From: Corallium rubrum
Lineage: Eukaryota > Cnidaria > Anthozoa > Scleralcyonacea > Coralliidae
Length of the DNA: 64,000 nt
Assembly (NCBI GenBank): GCA_964035015.1
Contig: OZ036000.1
Coordinates: 6,873,209 to 6,937,208, forward strand
Reading direction: 5' to 3'
Below the pieces are notes generated by a model. It saw only the letters and a list, made by a program, of their open reading frames with translations. It was not told the DNA's origin and made no database searches. Position 1 is the stretch's first letter; each line of letters opens with the position of its first letter. This document shows positions 46,013 to 56,766 of the stretch, in pieces. Position numbers and translations under genes: made by a program.

Positions 46013-46146
46013 AATTTACATGTCTTTTTTAAAATACTCAACGTTTAATACACAAATTCTGCGCCATTTTTGTTCTGAGCAGTCACTGCATATAATACAC
46101 GATATAGAGCCCTACTATATACTAGTCTATACACAACAAAACACAC

Positions 46147-46256
46147 GTGGCGCGCAAAAAATGTGGCGCGCAGAAATGTGGCGCGCAAAAATGTGGCGCG
46201 CAATAATGTGGCGCGGAAAAATGTGGCGCGCAAAAATGTGGCGCGCAAAAATGTGG
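46147..46256. repeat. 15-bp CpG-rich minisatellite, about 7-8 copies
   Basis: The unit AAAAATGTGGCGCGC repeats with few changes (one GGCGCGG, one CAATAATG). Each unit has the self-complementary core GCGCGC. Confidence 0.93.
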
Positions 46257-46805
46257 ATGACATGTTTGATGACGAGTTATCCGATGAAGGGCTTGGGGAT
46301 GGTTATAACATGAGCGTTGGAGTCATAGACCACAGTCATATTGTCAACAGTCAGAGGTGGGTCCAAACCCCTGATGTTTTTGACTGCAACGTCAACACTT
46401 GACATGAGCAAAAAAAAACAATGAAAGTTTCATGGCAAGACGGTTGCTACACTAAGACCAAAAGCTATCAGTTTAACGCAGCACGAGTTTCTACTTTTTT
46501 TCCTGTTCATCACCTAATGTTAGTCTAACACTCACCGAATGACATTATTCTGCTGTTTTGAAATCCACGATTAAAAAAGAATGTCTTGGACGTCTGTAAT
46601 CTATTGTCTCAAAGAAGTATGAAACTGACTTATTTCTATATATTTTAGTTTGTATAAATGCCCATACAAATCTGCGAACATATATTATGATTGCTTGATG
46701 ATGTGTTGCCGAAGGACCGATTTGATATACATGCATGTATCGAATTTGATTCAAATGTCTATATCTCAAGTGTACGAAAATTGAAAACAACAAAAATTTT
46801 AGTTT
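46257..46805. other. Non-coding stretch
   Basis: Only short ORFs in unrelated frames. I see no repeat or exon. Confidence 0.5.
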
Positions 46806-47023
46806 CTACAATCCTGGACATAAATTATTGGCAAAAGTGTGAAAAATTCATAAATATCTTTGAAATCCCCCCCCCCCCCCCCTCTCCCCCATTATCAATG
46901 TTGATTGTTGGATTCCAGACCAGATGACTTCGGAAAACATTGATATTGGGGGGAGGGGGCCCCTGAAAGTTAGATTTTGAAGAAAGGACTGGTTTTTGCC
47001 ACTATTTTTGTCCAGGATTGTAG
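46806..47023 (-). mobile_element. Mariner-like MITE, copy 2, opposite orientation to copy 1
   Basis: It begins CTACAATCCTGGACATAAAT and ends TTTTTGTCCAGGATTGTAG, and is the reverse complement of 45,085-45,312 with scattered changes and an expanded C-run (about 18 C at 46,867). It abuts a LINE fragment at 47,024. Confidence 0.85.
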
Positions 47024-47545
47024 AAAAGATACAGCGTCGTGCTTTACGTATTCTCCATCCGTATCTGTCTTACTCCGCTGCCCTTAAAACCTCTGCTCTT
47101 CCCCGCCTGTCTGATCGCCGTGACGTTCTTTGAATGAAAATCCTGAACAAAATTACTGTACGATCCTCGCGCCTCAACCATCTCCTACCTCCGACCCGGG
47201 CCGCGTCACACGGTAGAGCGTTGCGATACACCAGTCATTATAGCCTCTTTAGATGCAGAACCGACAGGTTCAAGAAGAGTTTCTTCCCATCAATGTGTTC
47301 ATCGAACTGTAAATAATTACTGATTGTCTTAATATTTGTAGCATAGCTTTTATAAATAGTTTTCCCTTGTATTATAGCTGAATTAGTTATTGTAATTTAT
47401 CTATTTAATATTGTAATACCTGTTCCTCGAAACTTTTAAATTGTTACTTTTGTTTTATCATTGCAAAAATACGGCAATTCACGCTAAGTGAGAAAGTATT
47501 TTAAATAAACCATCTATTATTATATTATTATTATTATTATTAATT
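47024..47545 (+). pseudogene. 3' end of a LINE (non-LTR retrotransposon), frameshifted
   Basis: The first frame reads IQRRALRILHPYLSYSAALK to a stop at about 47,133, and the next reads NKITVRSSRLNHLLPPTRAA through CRTDRFKKSFFPSMCSSNCK to a stop near 47,316. These are typical C-terminal phrases of Jockey/CR1-type LINE polymerases (RALRIL; SRLHNLLPP; RFKNSF). About 200 bp of 3' UTR and an (ATT)n tail (47,518-47,544) follow. Only the last 100 or so codons remain. Confidence 0.75.
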
Positions 47546-47620
47546 TTGCTGCGTGGGTATCGAGATTGGGTTTGCACGTTCTTGTACGGTTGGCACTACA
47601 GACAGGCTTTCGCATTTTTA

Positions 47621-47630
47621 TTTTTTTTTT

Positions 47631-47661
<31 letters not shown>

Positions 47662-47663
47662 GG
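47621..47663. repeat. Abutting T20 and G23 homopolymers
   Basis: Twenty T directly followed by twenty-three G. The upstream phrase CTTTCGCATTTTTATTTTT resembles GTTTCGACATTATTTTT before the other T/G junction at 33,690. Confidence 0.95.
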
Positions 47664-49636
47664 TCAGCCTGGTCATGGACCAAGGACCCACAGCTAAATT
47701 AAGGGAGTTATTGTCAATCAAAGTAAACAAAAGAATACATTATTGAAACTGTTTAAATGATAAATTTGGCTTTGTTACTATTGGCACTGGGGACAAATAA
47801 ATTTTCTTGTGACACCAGTACATGTGTTTCTCTTTTTGATCAGCAAAGGGGGTGGGAAATATCTGTTTTGACAGACAGTGACTAATATAATGTCACGAGG
47901 TTTCTTTTTGCGTAACTTTAATGTACAGTAATCATTAAAATAAAGCTAACATTATTTGGTAGTCAAGTGCGACTTACGTAAATTTCAAATTAAATCTCTG
48001 AAACATTGGATCAGGCATCTGTTGATGTTGTAAAAAATATTGGCCATTGTATTAGTAAAATGAATGCAAAAACTATTGGCTTGGTTTAAACTTCGTTTTT
48101 CAAAAGGAAGCATGGTACAGGTAGGACAGGAACGTAGGGAGGAAGGGAGGACGTTAGGAAGGAAAGGAGGAAGGGGTGGAAGGAGGGGGTGAAGAAGAGA
48201 GGGAGGGAGGAATGAAAACTATCTACAGTTTGAGCACTCTGGCCCTATACCACCTCATGCTCTCTAGATGTGCACACTTACTGTGCGCACTTCTAAGGTA
48301 GTTTATTTCTATATGCACATCTTGGGGAAGAACACCTATTATACACCTTACGCTGTATAGCCCCATTATAACCATTTCTTTTCATAAGTTATATCTTTAT
48401 TGCCCTGTTTTTTGCTCATTTGTTTGCACTTCAGAAAAATGGGACCAAAATCCTGCGGGAGACCAAAATCAATTCATACAGGGGCCAAAGGAGGGACTGG
48501 GGGGCCTTGCCCCAGTTATATAGCTAAAAGAGGCCCTGTTTCAGTTGACCTCTAATTGCATCTACCATATTTTCCAGATCAAAAAATTGAATGTGATCAG
48601 TTAATTATATTATTACACCAGATAGTTTTGTGATTGGTTACGCATTACAGTTTAATCGGTACTTCGGCCTTGTCCACACATATCCATTTTCATTTCAAAA
48701 CGCAATTTTTTTTACATCACCAGAAATTTGGGTTATTTGTGCCGCCGCTCTCGGTCGCCTGACAAGATAATTATGTATTCTAATGCATTTGATTCTACTT
48801 ATTCAGGTCATTGAGTTCTTTAGAATTCGCCTAAATCGTGCATGTATGTATATGTAAACAACCTGTAAATGACTATAAGAACTGTGAAATCAAGCAAGTT
48901 CAAACGCTTTTGGAAGTACGTACTATGCTAGGGACAAATCGGGATATTTATGTAACGTTCTTAGTCAATTTGACCAATTTCTAGCACCTGTTTACAAAGA
49001 TTACTATCATGGCTAACACTATGGATAGTGGCGCTTTTAGTGCAAAAATAAGTTGAGCCAGGGAAGTACTTTGTTATCGAGGTATGGTTTTTTAGTTATA
49101 ACTGTTGCTTAGTCCATGCTGAAGTCAGATGGAGCTGCGCAAAGAAGAAATATATCACCGTTTAAGCAAAATTTGAATTATTGTGTGCTCTCCTTATTAT
49201 TTACTGTTGAGAATCGCCATTATTATGGTCGTTAATGCGCATGCGCGCCACCATCTTGTCCCAAATTTCTGGCAATGATCTGTTTTAAAAAAAAATCCAC
49301 ATCCACACGAGAACAGGAAAACGGCATTTTCAAAAAGTTCCACTTTGGAGACCATCTTTGAAAAGTTCCATTTTTGATAACCACTTCATCATTTACGTGT
49401 GGATGAAATTCATGGCAGGCCAATCCATAACAAAAAAGTTGTGTTTTCCAAAAAATCACGATACGTGTCAGTGAGGTTTAAATGTTTCTGAATAATTTTA
49501 ATTTGACAGGTTTTAAAAACTTGAATTATGCTGTATACCTGTATGTTATAAAAAGAATTTCTAAACCAGTACATTTGAGTAATTTGTTGTACCCTGGCTG
49601 TTGAATTTCATAGACCACAGGTGTAGAGTAGTAACA
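47664..49636. other. Gene-free stretch upstream of the RING exon
   Basis: About 2 kb. It contains a purine-rich GGA/GGAA-type low-complexity tract (48,118-48,215) and phrases of degraded DNA transposons: GGCCTTGTCCACACATATCC near 48,667, and a segment at about 49,290-49,405 with ATCCACACGAGAACAGG and an inverted ACGTGTGGATG. No promoter element for the RING exon can be named. Confidence 0.5.
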
Positions 49637-49816
49637 ATGGATGAATCCCTCCGAAGTAAAGTTGAGGAACATTTGACTTGCTCTGTTTGTTTGGAACAAC
49701 TAAAAGACCCCAAAGTTTTGCCTTGCCTTCATTCCTATTGCCACGAATGTATTGTAAGACTTGCAAGGAATGCAAAAAGTATAACTTGTCCTGAATGTCG
49801 AATGATTGCCGTAAAG
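49637..49816 (+). CDS. RING-finger (C3HC4) first exon, TRIM-type E3 ubiquitin ligase, partial
   Basis: The start is ATG at 49,637 in the context ACAATGG. The 60 codons give MDESLRSKVEEHLTCSVC and continue through CLEQLKDPKVLPCLHSYCHE, CIVRLA and ITCPECR. The ring ligands appear in order: Cys-x2-Cys, Cys-x-His-x2-Tyr-Cys-x2-Cys, and Cys-Pro-Glu-Cys, all present. The spacing is that of TRIM proteins, which transfer ubiquitin to substrates. The exon ends at GTAAAG|GTAAGA, a strong splice donor in phase 0. No B-box, coiled-coil or NHL exon is visible downstream on this strand before 64,000, and LINE and MITE sequence follows. Either the intron is very long or this is an orphan exon. Confidence 0.75.
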
Positions 49817-50115
49817 GTAAGATACTTAATGTATTTTTTAATCAATTTTTGTCAAATCCATTGATTTCCATGTTTTAAGTTTTTGGTTTACAAAAATTTC
49901 AGAGTCCGAATTAGCGCTTCGCAAATCGCAAATTGCGAAGATTTTTGACTGCGTGATTTTTGATGACGTACTATATCACATTCGCTAAAGCGCAATTCGG
50001 CTTACATTCGTGAGCGTTCGTACAACGTTCGCACAACGAATAAGGCTTCTGATCGATGATCTTTCGCCTTGACCACGTGATTGACGAAAACATCACTACA
50101 TAGTCAAGTGCAACC
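49817..50115. other. Putative intron sequence after the RING exon
   Basis: Starts with the splice donor GTAAGATACTT. The rest is AT-rich with CGCAAATCGCAAATTGCGAA near 49,920. No other feature is visible. Confidence 0.5.
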
Positions 50116-50280
50116 GAGCTCATCCGCAAAAGGGTTTCTAGAGCTGACAAAAATAATTATCGACCAATATCCGTGTTATCAATTTTCAGTAAAATTTTTG
50201 AAAAACTTGTGTATAAACGTGTATATAGTTACCTAGAGTACCTTGATATTCTCAATGAGCATCAATTCGGATTTAGAGCC

Positions 50281-50762
50281 ACCGTAATGATTCGAATAAG
50301 CGCCGTCCTTCCACTACATTTTTTGAAATAAGCGCCCCCTCCCGAATAAGCGCTTCCCCCCTTCCTCTCGATAGGGAACTACTGTATGTAAATGATTACC
50401 CAACCGATAAGAGACGCATGAACATCGGTATAAAATCAACTGTCCTTCAACATTTTATTTGTCACAAATATATGCATTGCGCATATTAGAACTTGTCATT
50501 GATTGATTGAGAACAATTAGCTACATTATAAATATAACTTGTATTCTATCTACTAGAGAAGAGAACTAGGGTTTCAGTTGGGTTTTTTTAAATCCTTGTT
50601 ATCTTATTGTTATAAGATTGTTATTAAAGTTCTGCCTTTTTATGGAATCAGATTGCGGTGTTTGCTAAAACATTAAATAAGCGCCCCCTCTCGAATAAGC
50701 GCCCCCCATCGACCTCCTAAAATTAAATAAGCGCCCCAGGCGCTTATTCGAATCATTACGGT
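50281..50762. mobile_element. MITE with 22-bp inverted termini, inserted in the LINE
   Basis: The left end ACCGTAATGATTCGAATAAG continues CGCC, and the right end GGCG continues CTTATTCGAATCATTACGGT. The interior repeats AATAAGCGCC several times near both ends (for example 50,327, 50,344, 50,677, 50,695, 50,727). LINE coding sequence lies on both sides. Confidence 0.85.
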
Positions 50763-51287
50763 AATCGTTCTATGCCTTGTTTGATGAAGGTTCTTTTGGA
50801 TTTGGTTTATTCATAGATTTAAAAAAAGCCTTTGATACTGTAAACCATGATATTCTCTTAAATAAACTTGAATTTTATGGAATTGGAGGTGTCGTTAATA
50901 AATGGTTTCAATCGTACTTGTCAGGAAGAAGTCAATATGTATCAATTAATGGTCATAACTCAAGACTTAAGTCTATTTCTTGTGGGGTACCTACTTTATA
51001 TTAATGACCTGCCATATTGTTCCAACAAGTTAGTATTTCATTTATTTGCTGATGATACCAACATATTTTTTTCCCCAAAATCTCGATTTGGTTCAAACTA
51101 CTTTAAACGCAGAATTGAAACATGTTTCACAATGGCTGTATGCCAACAGGCTGGCATTAAATATTGAAAAGACAAGTTTTGTTGTTTTCCATTCTCTAAA
51201 AAATTTAGAAACCTTATAAAGCCTTATCAATTCTTATTGGCAACAAAACTTACTGTGAAGCTAATTCTGTCAAATACCTTGGTGTTC

Positions 51288-51854
51288 CAGGAGGGGGGGG
51301 GTGTGGCTGGTGTTTATGCCTTGATAAAAAAATTTTAAAATATGCCATGCTCTAGGGGCAATGAGCTGGGAATATATATCCCATGCATGCATTGCATTAA
51401 CGCCATTAAGAAGGTTCCTAAGTAATTTGTTCTGAAGTGAATGTGTTCCGGAACTCGTCAGTTTTACGTTTATGAGACATTTGTATTTAAGGGTCATTAT
51501 TCTACACCACTTTTAGCCCAGGCAAAAAATAAAAGCTTTGAAAAATTTAAACTGTCATGTACGCCACTGCATGTTAGGGAATGGTTTGCATGTATAAACT
51601 GTTGATTCTAAAATGTGGTAATTCGCAGTTGTTTCTAACTTTCTTGTATAGTCCAAAGCATCCATTCCTAAAGTAAAATGCGCCCAAACAACCCAAAAAA
51701 CTCAAAAAAATATGAATTGTTTTTAGGGGGAGGGGGTGGGGTGGGGTGGGGGGTGGGGCATGCCCCCAGACCCCCCTAGAAAGCCTCGTGCCTACAGTGC
51801 TTGAAATCTGCTCCTGTTTAGCCCCCCAACTTTAAAAGACACTCTGCAGGCCCT
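51288..51854. mobile_element. Insertion in the LINE with a 6-bp target duplication
   Basis: GTGTTC occurs at 51,282-51,287 and 51,855-51,860, and removing the insert restores the LINE frame (KYLGV joined to LIDSTLSW). The ends are CAGGAGGGGG and CTCTGCAGGCCCT, sharing only a short CAGG inverted end. The interior has GGGGTGGGGTGGGG and CATGCCCCCAGACCC, typical of degraded DNA elements here. No superfamily is assigned. Confidence 0.8.
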
Positions 51855-52516
51855 GTGTTCTTATTGATTCTACTTTATCTTGGAGATCTCATATTTATAA
51901 ATCTGTTGGTATAAGATCTAAATTACGATACTATGTAACCACTAATATTTTAATTTCAGTTTATTACTCGTTAGTATATATTTTTCTCACATATGGTATT
52001 GAAAACTGCGGTCTAACATACGCTTCTTATTTAAAACCTATTTTTATTCTACAAAAGAAAGCAATCAGAATAACCCTCAATCCCATAGTGAGCCAATATT
52101 TAAGACATTAAATCTATTAAAAAATTGTTGGGTTTTTTTTTTGTTTTTTATTTGTTATTATTCAGGGTGGACAAGCTAGTATGGCTCCTTTGTTCCTTTC
52201 TGGTCCTTCCCCACTGCATTTATCTACTGTATTTATTTATTTATTACTTATTTATTTATTATTTATTTATTTTTATTTATTAACATTTGTATGCAGTGAA
52301 AATGGATTAAATTAAATTAAATTAAATTAAAATTTACTGACTTAAGTAATTCTTACCTCTTAAAATTTGCTTTTTGCTGGAAGAAAAAGCTGTTACCACC
52401 TACAGCATTTATTCAAAATGGCTGCCAGCCAAGTTGTCAATGCGAAACACGAGGAAATTAATAATTTTAAAGAAAATGTTGTTCCTAAAAGTACGAAAAT
52501 GTGTATTTATACTAAA

Positions 52517-52608
52517 ACAATTATTCGCCTCAGGCTCAGTGAATATCGGTGAATAATAACCTCAACTTTGTTCACCGATATTCACCTCGCCTTCGGCGAA
52601 TAATTGTT
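52517..52608. repeat. Inverted repeat (hairpin element)
   Basis: AACAATTATTCGCC and GTGAATATCGGTGAA on the left are matched by TTCACCGATATTCAC and GGCGAATAATTGTT on the right. The arms differ by a short indel (TCAGGC versus TCGCCTTC). Confidence 0.85.
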
Positions 52609-53373
52609 ATTGACTTTTCTACAGTACTTTCTTTCTTATTATACATTTATTCTCGTATTTAGTTTTCACTATATTAGGATATCCTGTACTCATCTTATTA
52701 ATTTATTGTATCTCTCTGTTTCTCTGGGTTTTTTACTTCATTATCTTTATGTAATTTATCTACTGTAATATCAAGATGAGTAAATAAAAAAAAACTTATT
52801 ACCTTCAGTTGTAAAACGTAGAACCTACTATGCTGTAAAAACCTGGAACTGCTGGAAGCATGATTGTCTCGTCGAACACCTTTCACGTAGAAACAAACTA
52901 GAAAAGAAAACCATTGTTTATTTCAATGGCCCAAGCTCGCACGAATGAGAAAAAGAACCACGGTAGTTCGAACAATACTCAAAGAAATTGAAAATGGTCA
53001 ATGTGCCATTTCATACAGACATCTTACCTTTGTCATCTCGTCGAAAATGTACAATATAAAATGTACAAAAAACACAAATATTACTTCTAGGCCACAGCTT
53101 AACCACCAGCAAATCTTTAAGGACTTCGTTAAAGGTTTAAAAAACGAGGATGGAAGGGATTTTTAGTGATTCAAACGAAAGAGTTTGCTGCGTATTTTTC
53201 CCACCTGTTGCTGTTGTTGCTGAGAGAGTGAGGACTTTAAATTTTTAAATTTCCCGGCGTACGGCACTTTCCGAGTGTTTCCGGGGGAAATAACACGGGC
53301 GAACTGCACGCGCTCCGCGCGGGACTTCATCCAAAACACGCATTCTCGTCGAATTCCCAGCTTGGGCCTTGAC
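52609..53373. other. Non-coding stretch
   Basis: AT-rich with short random ORFs. I see no exon or repeat family. Confidence 0.5.
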
Positions 53374-53507
53374 TTATTTTTATTATTATGATTATGATTA
53401 CGATTATGATTATGATTATGATTATGATTATGATTATGATTATGATTATGATTATGATTATGATTATGATTATGATTATGATTATTATTATTATTATTAT
53501 TATTGTT
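53374..53507. repeat. (ATGATT)n hexanucleotide grading into (ATT)n
   Basis: About 17 ATGATT units with one ACGATT, then about nine ATT units. The minus-strand His-Asn repeat ORF here is an artefact of the tract. Confidence 0.95.
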
Positions 53508-54017
53508 GTTGCGTTGCTCTGGCAAGATAGCTGCTGAAGGTAGCTAGAGACAGCTAGAGCGTTTATTAGATCGCATTAATCGTATTATATATATATATAT
53601 ATATATTCTGAATGTGCGCTTTCGGGATCAATAATCAAAAGTACGGTTTTTTAGCGATTCGACTTTTTGGACGCCGTAGAGGGCAACCGAAATTAAATTA
53701 AGTTCAGTCGCCACTGGCGATCCCAACTAATCAAATAATGTAATAATAATCTAATGTGTTTTTGTAACTCACCGCCCAATGACAACATTCTAAAGATTTT
53801 ATATTTTGAATGCAGAAGACGTTATAATAGGCATACATGAAGTACCAACCCCGACTGGTTTGTCCGGGCACACTATATATATTATTTACTTCAAAAATAA
53901 TTACAGAACTATTTACATTTTAACGAGCAAATTGGGGATATAACTTGTACGTAAAAGTTTAATACTGACAATGACATTTTACTCCTTTAATTTTTTTGCA
54001 ATAAATTTCATGCAAAA
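53508..54017. other. Non-coding stretch with an (AT)n tract
   Basis: A run of about ten TA units at 53,587-53,606 and otherwise unremarkable AT-rich sequence. Confidence 0.5.
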
Positions 54018-54202
54018 TAGACCTTATTCAAAAATGGCCGCCGAATTAGAATTGTTTTATGTGCATATAAATTAGCCCTTATGACCTCGTTTTAAAGTAA
54101 AAATTATTTTGAATGTCACACATGAAAACGAGTTCATAAGGGCTAATTTATATATATATATAAAATAATTTTAATTCGGCGGCCATTTTTGAATAAGGTC
54201 TA
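54018..54202. mobile_element. Short palindromic MITE with TA ends
   Basis: TAGACCTTATTCAAAAATGG with CCGCCGAATTA on the left, and TAATTCGGCGGCCATTTTTG with AATAAGGTCTA on the right. The inverted match continues through ATAAATTAGCCCTTATGA to a loop of about 40 bp. TA at each end suggests a Tc1/mariner-type target. Confidence 0.85.
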
Positions 54203-54422
54203 TTAAAACAAAAGAATTTCTTTATATTTTGGTATTTTTAATTCTTAAAACTTATGTCATTTTCCCTCTAAATTGAAATGTAAAAAATGTAAATAATTCC
54301 AAATGAATGTAGTCATTGGATGCTAAATGTTGGCATATTGGTTATGTAAATCAAGAGGATTTTTATCAATTATAAAATCACCAATATAGTAATGATTTCC
54401 TTTCTGTTATTAAAATAAATTA

Positions 54423-54892
54423 TTAAAGGATTGGCATAAAAAAATAAGTTTGTCTAATTTGAAAGAACTCATAAAATTGTAATAGAAGATCCTTTACAAC
54501 TTTTTCGTATCTTTCTGCGTTTTCAATCAAGATATTTCAATTTGTTTGATATGTAAATGATGGTCTCTGACGTTAGGAGTGGGGTAAAATATTTTCATAC
54601 AGAGCAAAATCACTTACATATCTAACATGAAATGTTTAGCGGCACAAGGAGTTTTTATATGCACAGTTTCAAATGATTTCGCTGAACAGACTTAGAAATG
54701 TAACTGGTTTTGCTACATGTGAAAATATTTTACCCCACACCTGACGTCAGAGACCACCATTTACATATCAAACAAGTTGAAATATCTTGAAAACGAAGAG
54801 AGATACGAAAAAGTTGTAAAGGATGTTCTATTACAATTTTATGAGTTCTTTCAAATTAGACAAACTTAAATTTTACTGCTATTGCCCTTTAA
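54423..54892. mobile_element. TTAA foldback element, family 1 copy 1
   Basis: TTAAAGGATTGGCATAAAA on the left, and TTTTACTGCTATTGCCCTTTAA on the right (ending 54,892). The arms then share AAGTTTGTCTAATTTGAAAG, GATATTTCAA and GATATGTAAATG, and converge on a centre near 54,650. The same arm phrases are found in the two other copies at 54,919 and 59,465. Confidence 0.85.
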
Positions 54893-54918
54893 TGAGCTTT
54901 TTAAGTTATCTACAATCT

Positions 54919-55862
54919 TTAAAGTGCATGCACAAAAACTAAGTTTGTCTTATTTGAAAAAAACACTTAAAATGACAGAGTGACGTATTTTGCAGTTTTT
55001 CGCTTTCTTCTTCATTGTTGAGATATTTCAGTTTGATATGTAAATGACACATGTTGTGGCGTGCACGTGCATGACTTATCGGAGAAGAATATATGTCTTT
55101 GGCACTCTTTGCCATAGGCGTAGAGTTTTGCTTTCGTCTAGGGGGGCTGAAGTGCTGAACAGGGCCTTTCTAAGAATTTTCTTGTGGGGGGCGTTTACAA
55201 AAAGGGACTCTTCTAGGGGGATCCTGGGGCATGCCCCCGGAAATGTTTGAAATTTAGAGTCTTGAAAGTGCCATTTCCTGCATTCTGGTGGGTTGATTTT
55301 TAAGAACACTGAAGGTCATGAAATGTCATAAAAACTAGTTAAAATACAACACATTTCAACAATTTTTCGATGTTGTGTTTACTGGATTGACTTATGACGG
55401 TATATGGGTGCTTTGGATGACAGGAATGAGGCTGTAACAGTTACTTTAGCCTAACGAGTAACCTATAATTTATGAATGGTGATTGATGAGTCAGTTACTG
55501 CAAAATTTCTCACACACCCCCATTGAGATTTCTCCGCCCCCCCCCCCCCCCATACTCTACGCCTATGCGCTTTGCTATTATCAAACTAAACTTAATTCGT
55601 AGGGAGCATGTGCGTGTGTTCCTCCCACAACACCAAACATGTAGAATTTCAAGTGATTTCGTTTGATAGTAGCAAAGATATATATCCTCCCGGATAACTA
55701 ATTTATGCACATGTGACATCACATGTGACATTTACATATCAAACAAACCGAAATATCTCAACAACGAAGCGAGGAAACGAAAAACCGCAAAAGTTGTTAC
55801 TTTGTCATTTTAAGTGTTCGTTTAAATAGGACAAACTTGATTTTTGTGACATATAGGCACTA
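54919..55862. mobile_element. TTAA foldback element, family 1 copy 2, with a nested insertion
   Basis: TTAAAGTGCATGCACAAAAA and AAGTTTGTCTTATTTGAAAA on the left are mirrored by GTTCGTTTAAATAGGACAAA and a TTTTTGTGACATATAGGCAC end on the right. The right TTAA is eroded. The centre is split by a separate 455-bp element (55,113-55,567). Confidence 0.8.
55113..55567. mobile_element. hAT-type MITE nested in the foldback element
   Basis: Inverted termini CATAGGCGTAGAG and CTCTACGCCTATG. The 8-bp flanks CTCTTTGC and CGCTTTGC match at seven of eight positions, as in a hAT target duplication. The interior has GGGGCATGCCCCCGGAAATG at 55,218 and a C16 run at 55,535. Confidence 0.8.
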
Positions 55863-55922
55863 TGTTTGGCTATGTTCCAGCCGTCCTACAAAATTTCGCT
55901 CGTACAAAAAAAATCCTACATG

Positions 55923-56766
55923 TCAAACTGTCGTGTTATTTCTCAAAATAATTTCCACACTCGACACGTAACGGGATTCATTCTTAACTGTATACTCGAC
56001 CATTCCTGGGTGCAAAATTCTCAACACGATTTCTTCTTTGACAACGAAGTCGCTTTTCGGACTTGCAGTGTCTTCGCATACGATCTCAAAATCAGCAGGA
56101 GAGCTTTCCATGAATGTAGGAATGCTTCTTGTGTTTTCTGGAGCCGTATTCAATGGGACTACTTCTTTTACAGCAAAACCACTGTTCATATTTCCAGTCT
56201 CCTCGTATCCCATCTCAAAGTCAGTAACTGGGATTTTGTATGGGGAAAAGTTACTCGTGTCGTTTTCTGGGAACGTTTTCAGCATGAACGCACTCTCTGC
56301 ACTCTGACTGTCGACTTTGTTGTCAACGTTGCTGCTCGCGGTATAATTTCCATCTCTCGGAGAAGCGCCTTGCGAGTCGAGTTTCCCAACCTGACCTCTC
56401 AAATTCACCGTCTTCTTTCGCAAGAAATCTCTCCATTGTTTTCTGGTTCCAGATGATAAGATGCAGTAAAAAACAAAAACACAGAAACCTTGAAGGGAGT
56501 TGAAAATACAAAATAGATACTGGAAGACTACTTTGGCATCGTTGATCGCCAGGATTCCGAATAACCAGGTTAGACCAAGTAAAACCATTATGGCGACGCC
56601 CTGTCGGACTTGCTGGTATCCCGCTGTTCTTCGGTCCGAGGTGACCTTACTTCCAGAAGTTAGAAGTGAGCGCAAGATGAGGACGAAAGCGATAGTGTTT
56701 CCAAGCAGGATAAGCAAAATTGGAGCTAGGAAAGACACCAGGAAAGCGGTGCCAAAAAGACGACAG
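55923..56766 (-). CDS. aGPCR last exon: TM5-TM7 and cytoplasmic tail
   Basis: Acceptor TTTTGTGTTTTAG|CTG, stop TGA at 55,923-55,925. It encodes CRLFGTAFLVSFLAPILLIL (TM5), RQGVAIMVLLGLTWLFGILA (TM6) and VVFQYLFCIFNSLQGFCVFV (TM7), then RKQWRDFLRKK and a tail of about 175 residues with repeated short phrases (FEMGYEETG, FEIVCEDTA; VKEVVP, VKEEIV). Confidence 0.93.

Larger units (their letters stand above)
50116..52330 (+). pseudogene. LINE reverse transcriptase, broken by two insertions and deletions
   Basis: Before the first insertion the frame has NNYRPISVLSIFSKIFEKLV and NEHQFGFR. It resumes at 50,763 with FGFGLFIDLKKAFDTVNHDI (first RT aspartate), YGIGGVVNKWFQSYLSGR and SCGVP. The PQGS-type motif is missing: VP is joined directly to LYINDLP. 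Then LFADDTNIFF gives the catalytic FADD. After the second insertion (51,288-51,854) it continues DSTLSWRSHIYKSVGIRSK and KKAIRITLNP. A T-rich tail with TTAT units and a short ATTAA tandem (52,302-52,330) ends the copy. The clade is probably Jockey/CR1-type. Confidence 0.85.

Noticed and set aside
53163-53525. A 120-codon minus-strand ORF with His-Asn repeats
   Set aside because: Explained by the (ATGATT)n tract, with no domain or splice evidence on either side.
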